Position numbers and translations under genes: made by a program | Assembly: GCA_026987055.1 (NCBI GenBank) | Contig: JALSNL010000371.1 | Location: 1-9,167, forward strand | From: Melioribacteraceae bacterium | GTDB taxonomy: Bacteria > Bacteroidota > Ignavibacteria > Ignavibacteriales > Melioribacteraceae | Length of the DNA: 9,167 bases | Reading direction: 5' to 3' | Shown: positions 4,905-9,167 of the stretch, piece after piece | How the letters are laid out: every line of letters starts with the position of its first letter | Position numbering within the stretch: position 1 is the stretch's first letter | The notes under the pieces: model-generated | What the model was told of the DNA's origin: nothing | Database searches by the model: none | Seen by the model: the letters and a program-made list of their open reading frames with translations, nothing else

Positions 4905-6542
4905 CTAATTTCCGTGTTTGGTTTTGAATCCTTTCATCATCCAATTTTTTGCAAATATTAATGCAATAGGTGTTATTAAAGCAATCAATCCGTAAATAAA
5001 CCACATAAAACCTGTGTTCATTTCGGAAACAGGAACATCTTTAGGACAATATTTTTCTAAAAAGTAACCTGAATAAAAACCGGTAAAAACTTTATCCAAA
5101 AACCAAGGGAATTGCCCAACTCCCATATATAAACCTACTTTTCCTTCCGGAGCAATCTCGGCAATCCACTGTAAAAATCTTGGCGACCACATTGCCTCGC
5201 CTATTGTCATCATTAAAACATATAGCAAGAACAAATATAAATTTGGTCCAACCGTAAGTAAAAACGTTGGCAATGCCATTACCAATGTACCGTATATCAT
5301 CATTTTGTAAATATCTGCCTTAGCTGTTAGACCGGCAATTATTGGCGTTAATAAAAATATTAGGACAGGATTTAAATTAGAAAAGACTTCAAAATATTGA
5401 CTAACCATTGTACCTTGGAAAGCTCTGTCTAAATAATATGGAAGAGTTAACCAATTATGTGCAAAAAGTGTTTGTACAGGAACTAATATAAAAATAAAAA
5501 AAGTAAATCTTTTATCACGGAAAGGATGATAAGGTCTTTCTTTTAGATAATCAATTACAGCAAGGATACCCATTATTATGAAAAGAATAAATGCAACATC
5601 CAAATGGATATCAACTTTGAAAAGATTTATATCGAATACTTTATTTATACTGTTATTAATTCCGTAATTTGAAAACAGAAAAAACACAATAGCCAGAACT
5701 GTAAAAATATACAATTTTGTATTGTTGGCTTTTATATCCGGTTTAGCTTCTTCTTTCTCTTCGTCATCTTCTACCTTAACTCCTTTAGCATCAAGCTCCG
5801 CATTTTCTTTTGCAACTCTATCAACAGCATTTTTATCAGTCTTTTTAGTTAGAAGCATTAAAGTAATAATAAGTGAAATTGCTGTTAGTACAACATAAAC
5901 CCAAAACACAGCGGTTAAACCATTTGGCGGAAAAATATTTGTAAAGGAATGCCTAGTGGTAGATGAAATAAAACCTGAGAGGAAAGCACCTAAATTCATA
6001 AAGCCGTAAATTACAGCATAACCCATTGCTGCCGTTTGCTTATTTGTATAACGTTTAACACCTGCATAAGCAGCCGGCTGAAATAAACCGTAAGCAAGTA
6101 CCATCGCAAGCAAACCACCGGTCATTGTAAAAAACATTGGGGACCAAAGCCCTGAAGACATACCAAGTGTACCGGAAAGAGCTATTAGAATTCTTCCGGC
6201 CAACATAGCAATAAAAGAAAGCGCTAAGGATGTCCGCACTCCTAATTTATCCGACCATCCTCCAAGAAGTAGCATTGCAAAAGTAATACCGCCGGTAACA
6301 AAACTGTAAACTATTCCTGACTGTGCATCAGTTAATCCTACATTTTCAGAAGAGTATTTGCCCAATATTGTTAAAATACCAAAGTAAACAAGCCCTTCTA
6401 TAATATAGGGAATGTTAATTCCCCATAAAGCTTTAGGTGCTTTAACAAACGCAATAAATGTTTTACGTAATTCATCTATGGCATCTTTAATAACTTCTCC
6501 AAATGTTTTTTTCTCAACATCTTCTTTTGGTTCACCTTCCAT
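4905..6542 (-). CDS. MFS transporter resembling the POT/PTR2 peptide-transporter family
   Basis: A 545-residue inner-membrane protein with about 12-14 predicted transmembrane segments, a hydrophilic N-terminus (1-35), and a charged cytoplasmic loop (about 232-273, rich in Glu, Asp and Lys) between the two halves. The MFS motif A is present as GGWSDKLGVR (94-103). Two stretches match POT/PTR2 transporters, which import di- and tripeptides with protons: 'FSNLNPVLIFLLTPIIAG' (387-404), like the FQ..NP..I....P segment of TM7, and 'GEAMWSPRFLQWIAEIAPEGKVGLYMG' (split: GEAMWSP at 448-454, IAPEGK at 463-468), like the GE..SP......AP segment of TM10. The N-terminal ExxERFxYYG proton-coupling motif is only partly kept: 'EGLVYFG' at 49-55 has Gly where the Arg should be. 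Substrate and coupling are therefore uncertain. GGAGA lies six bases before the ATG; the gene follows murB by 19 bases and is probably co-transcribed with it. Confidence 0.8.
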   Translation of the reverse strand: MEGEPKEDVEKKTFGEVIKDAIDELRKTFIAFVKAPKALWGINIPYIIEGLVYFGILTILGKYSSENVGLTDAQSGIVYSFVTGGITFAMLLLGGWSDKLGVRTSLALSFIAMLAGRILIALSGTLGMSSGLWSPMFFTMTGGLLAMVLAYGLFQPAAYAGVKRYTNKQTAAMGYAVIYGFMNLGAFLSGFISSTTRHSFTNIFPPNGLTAVFWVYVVLTAISLIITLMLLTKKTDKNAVDRVAKENAELDAKGVKVEDDEEKEEAKPDIKANNTKLYIFTVLAIVFFLFSNYGINNSINKVFDINLFKVDIHLDVAFILFIIMGILAVIDYLKERPYHPFRDKRFTFFIFILVPVQTLFAHNWLTLPYYLDRAFQGTMVSQYFEVFSNLNPVLIFLLTPIIAGLTAKADIYKMMIYGTLVMALPTFLLTVGPNLYLFLLYVLMMTIGEAMWSPRFLQWIAEIAPEGKVGLYMGVGQFPWFLDKVFTGFYSGYFLEKYCPKDVPVSEMNTGFMWFIYGLIALITPIALIFAKNWMMKGFKTKHGN

Positions 6543-6561
6543 ACTTAATCTCCATATTATT

Positions 6562-7575
6562 CTATATAATATTAACTTCCATTTCTAAACTAATTAAAAA
6601 CTTATTGTAAATATATTTTTTAATATCCTCGGCTAGTTCTAACATCTCTTGCCCTGTAGCATTACCTAAATTTACCAATACCAAAGCTTGGTTTTTATGA
6701 ACACCCGCATTCCCGAAAATTTTTCCTTTAAGTCCGGCTTTTTCTATTAACCAACCGGCTGGGATTTTGTACATTCCCTTTTCCAATTTAAAGTAAACTA
6801 AGTCTTTATACTTTGAACTTAGTAAATTAAAATGTTCTTGCTCAATAATAGGATTTTTGAAAAAACTTCCTGCATTACCAATTATTTTAGGATCAGGTAA
6901 TTTTGCTTTGCGTATTTCCATTATAAGATTACGTATTTTTTTTATATCCAAATCTTTTTCATTTATTTCTTTAATTCTTTCTTTTAACGCTCTATAATTA
7001 ATTTTCAACTTTGGTTTAAGTTGAAGTTTTATTGTAACATTTATTATAAAAAATTTATTCTTAAACTCTTCCTTAAAAATGCTATTACGGTAACTAAACT
7101 TACAATCATTATAATGAAATTCTTTTAACTCTCCAGTAGTTAAATCAATTCCTTCCAACCTAAAAAACACTTCTTCAAATTCAACGCCATAAGCTCCAAT
7201 ATTTTGTATTGGTGCCGCACCAACCGTTCCCGGTATTAAAGATAAATTTTCAATACCACCGTAACCTTTATTTACTGCGTACTGTACAAGGTCGTCCCAC
7301 ACAACACCGCTTCCTACTTTTAGATAAACATGTTCATTATCCTTTTGTACTTCTTCAATTCCGGATATATTCGATTTTATTATTGTACCAGAGAAATCCT
7401 TAGTAAAAAGTATATTACTTCCACCGCCAATAATTAAGAGATTATTACCTTTTGTAACTTCAGAAAGATTATCTTGAATGTCCTTTACATTATCAATCAA
7501 TACAAGCTTTTCAGCTTTTACATTAATATTGAATGTATTATATTTTTTTAATGATATGTTTTTTTTAATTTTCAT
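6562..7575 (-). CDS. murB: UDP-N-acetylenolpyruvoylglucosamine reductase MurB
   Basis: Cytoplasmic flavoenzyme of peptidoglycan synthesis. It reduces UDP-GlcNAc-enolpyruvate to UDP-MurNAc using NADPH and bound FAD, the step after MurA. The 337-residue length and the 'CKFSYRNSIFK' segment place it with the E. coli-type (type I) enzymes. Visible landmarks are the FAD-binding 'LLIIGGGSNILF' (46-57), 'LSLIPGTVGAAPIQNIGAYG' (111-130), Arg163 in the SYRNSIFK motif (E. coli Arg159), Ser237 in 'GNAGSFFKNP' (E. coli Ser229, the proton donor), 'AGWLIEKAGLKG' (273-284), 'HKNQALVLVN' and the C-terminal 'LEMEV' carrying the conserved glutamate (E. coli Glu325). All catalytic residues are present, so it should be active. 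There is no strong Shine-Dalgarno sequence before the ATG at 7575. The transporter gene follows after 19 bases; comEC lies 129 bases upstream. Confidence 0.95.
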   Translation of the reverse strand: MKIKKNISLKKYNTFNINVKAEKLVLIDNVKDIQDNLSEVTKGNNLLIIGGGSNILFTKDFSGTIIKSNISGIEEVQKDNEHVYLKVGSGVVWDDLVQYAVNKGYGGIENLSLIPGTVGAAPIQNIGAYGVEFEEVFFRLEGIDLTTGELKEFHYNDCKFSYRNSIFKEEFKNKFFIINVTIKLQLKPKLKINYRALKERIKEINEKDLDIKKIRNLIMEIRKAKLPDPKIIGNAGSFFKNPIIEQEHFNLLSSKYKDLVYFKLEKGMYKIPAGWLIEKAGLKGKIFGNAGVHKNQALVLVNLGNATGQEMLELAEDIKKYIYNKFLISLEMEVNII

Positions 7576-7618
7576 CAGTTTATTTCTTTTTAGATTTTGA
7601 CAAAGTAAAGAATTTGAA

Positions 7619-7637
7619 CACCGGTATAAAGCCGGCG
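7619..7637 (-). other. Small G+C-rich hairpin between comEC and murB
   Basis: On the minus strand CGCCGG (7637-7632) can pair with CCGGTG (7624-7619), one pair being a G-U wobble, around a seven-base loop. It is a G+C-rich island in an otherwise AT-rich 129-base gap. No T-tract follows. It could be part of the murB leader or the comEC 3' end. An 18-codon frame starting with ATG overlaps it but has no ribosome site. Confidence 0.3.
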
Positions 7638-7704
7638 GTTACTCATGTTTTTTAGAAAATAATAATTCCTATATATGTTTTAAAATCAATAAAGATGGTT
7701 TCAT

Positions 7705-9167
7705 TTAATTATTTCGCCAATTGATATTTTGAATTGTATTTCCGTTTGAGGTTAATATAATTGCCCCTTCTTTATCGGTTCTTCTAATTTTAATTTTATG
7801 TTGTTTTAATCTTTTTAAAATATTTTTAGAAGGATGATGAAATTTATTTAATATTCCGGCACTAATAATTCCCACATCCGGATTAACAGCATCTAAAAAA
7901 TAATTGGAGCTGGAAGTTTTACTTCCGTGATGACCAACTTTTAGTATATCCGATTTTAGAAATTTATTGTATTTATTAACTAAATAATATTCCCCTTCTT
8001 CTTCTAAATCACCAACAAACAAAAAGGATGTTTTCCCATATACTAATTTAATAATTCCGCTCTTATTATTTATATCAAAAGATTTATAAATATTATCCGT
8101 TGTATCATTTAAAAAATATAAATTACAACCGCCTATCTCTATTTTACTTTTTGAATAATATGTAAAAGGCACATTCATTTCTTTTAGATAATTTTCAAAA
8201 ACTTTCTCTTTGTGGGTTGAATCTTTAATTGGTTTATAAAGAAATTTCACAATCCCATTTTCTATAAGCGAAATTACACCACCGAAATGATCAGTATCAA
8301 GATGACTTATAAACACGTAATCTAATTTATCAATCCCCAATCTTTTTAGTAGAGGAATAATAATTCTTTCTCCCGTATCAAAATATTCACTTCTGTTTCC
8401 CGCATCAATTAGAGCAGTTTTATTATTTGGAAATTTTACTAAAATTCCATCACCTTGACCAACATCAATAAAATCAACACTTAAGTTATATTCCGGCAAC
8501 AAATTTTTATTGTCCAATTGAATATAATTATAAAAAGAAAATACTGCTAAAACGAAAACGAGAATAAAAGCTAATTTATTTTGAAATTTATGTATTGCAA
8601 AAAATACAATTGTAAGAAAAACATAAAAAAAGATACCATCTAAAATTGAGAAATTATAGATAGGAATAAATGCAAAAGAAAGGACACTTATTTTTGAAAC
8701 TAAAAAATATAAAATATCTATTAATAACATATTTGCAACAGCAAAAAAGGATGCAAACCATACTGAGAATATTGAAACACTCAAAGATAAAATTGCAATA
8801 CCAACAATAACGCCAATCAGAGGTATTACAAAAAGATTTGCAAATAAAGAAACCAAAGAAAGCTTATTAAAATAAATAAGTGTAAAAGGTAAAGTACCTA
8901 ATTGTGCTACAAAGGTAACGGTTAGGAACAATAAAAACTTTTTTAGAAATTTATTTATTCCAAATGATAGAATCTTTTTTGAAAGAATAGGATAAAGAAT
9001 TAGAATTGATAATACAGCGGAAAATGAAAGTAGAAAACCCGGGTTAAACAATTCCTTTGGAGAAATTAAAAGTATAATAAGCGCAGCAATAGCAAGTGAG
9101 TTTATTCCGTTAGTACTTCTGTTGGTAAGCTTTGCAATCAAAAACGTTATTGCCATTACCGAAGCAC
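7705..9167 (-). CDS. comEC: ComEC/Rec2 DNA-uptake channel, 5' end outside the window
   Basis: Polytopic inner-membrane protein that passes single-stranded DNA into the cytoplasm during natural transformation. The visible 486 residues are the C-terminal part: the frame stays open to the window edge, so the Met at 9156 is internal. The last upstream codons read A-S-V before 'MA', which fits the conserved RAxxMA motif of the competence domain. Numbering from that Met, residues 1-210 hold about six or seven membrane segments with 'NPGFLLSFSAV' (38-48) and 'AQLGTLPFTLIYFNKLS' (84-100). Residues 222-483 form the metallo-beta-lactamase-like domain: DVGQGD (231-236), HLDTDH (285-290), GD (382-383), GHHGS (408-412) and FHHPS (439-443), so the metal-binding set is kept and the proposed nuclease should be active. 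The N-terminal OB-fold would lie off the window. murB follows after 129 bases, and co-transcription is uncertain. Confidence 0.93.
   Translation of the reverse strand, partial: ASVMAITFLIAKLTNRSTNGINSLAIAALIILLISPKELFNPGFLLSFSAVLSILILYPILSKKILSFGINKFLKKFLLFLTVTFVAQLGTLPFTLIYFNKLSLVSLFANLFVIPLIGVIVGIAILSLSVSIFSVWFASFFAVANMLLIDILYFLVSKISVLSFAFIPIYNFSILDGIFFYVFLTIVFFAIHKFQNKLAFILVFVLAVFSFYNYIQLDNKNLLPEYNLSVDFIDVGQGDGILVKFPNNKTALIDAGNRSEYFDTGERIIIPLLKRLGIDKLDYVFISHLDTDHFGGVISLIENGIVKFLYKPIKDSTHKEKVFENYLKEMNVPFTYYSKSKIEIGGCNLYFLNDTTDNIYKSFDINNKSGIIKLVYGKTSFLFVGDLEEEGEYYLVNKYNKFLKSDILKVGHHGSKTSSSNYFLDAVNPDVGIISAGILNKFHHPSKNILKRLKQHKIKIRRTDKEGAIILTSNGNTIQNINWRNN

Noticed and set aside
7209..7403. 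A 64-codon plus-strand frame inside murB
   Set aside because: It is antisense to the conserved FAD-binding region of murB and shows no independent coding signal.
9154..9156. The ATG at 9154-9156 as the start of comEC
   Set aside because: The frame remains open to the window edge, the protein would lack the N-terminal half of the family, and the upstream codons fit the internal RAxxMA motif.
7705..9167. The beta-lactamase-like domain as an antibiotic-resistance enzyme
   Set aside because: It is fused to ComEC membrane segments and carries the DVGQGD and HLDTDH pattern of the ComEC C-terminal domain, not of a secreted beta-lactamase.

Overview
The window is AT-rich (roughly 70% A+T by eye) and carries seven protein genes, all on the minus strand. 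I see no tRNA, rRNA, CRISPR array or intact mobile element. The gene set (OprP-like porin, a beta-barrel protein ending in an 'IVNPRFG'-type tail, an ATP-cone/uridine-kinase fusion, a POT-like transporter) suggests a Gram-negative member of the Bacteroidota/Ignavibacteriota/Chlorobi group. Several genes have clear Shine-Dalgarno sequences (AGGAG, AGGGAG, GGAG, GGAGA). Classical Bacteroidia and Flavobacteriia use these weakly, so I lean towards Ignavibacteriota or a relative. This placement is inference.

In transcription order (right to left) the layout is: comEC (DNA-uptake channel, 5' end cut by the window edge); a 129-bp gap; murB (peptidoglycan precursor synthesis); 19 bp; a POT/MFS transporter; a 74-bp gap with a perfect 8-bp hairpin; an outer-membrane beta-barrel protein of unknown function; 9 bp; a small lipoprotein; 24 bp; the ATP-cone/uridine-kinase fusion, followed by an AT-rich terminator; a 466-bp non-coding stretch (445 bp to the furthest upstream possible porin start) with hairpins and possible decayed coding sequence; and an OprP-like porin followed by a long hairpin and then an intrinsic terminator.

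The tight spacing suggests two transcription units: murB-transporter, and barrel-lipoprotein-kinase, with comEC and the porin probably separate. Most of the content is envelope-related: wall precursor, transporter, two outer-membrane barrels and a lipoprotein. No multi-gene defence or other new system is evident. The items most worth a second look are the ATP-cone/nucleoside-kinase fusion and its co-transcribed barrel and lipoprotein, the altered proton-coupling motif of the POT-like transporter, the long wobble-conserved hairpin after the porin, and the 1155-1599 intergenic stretch.
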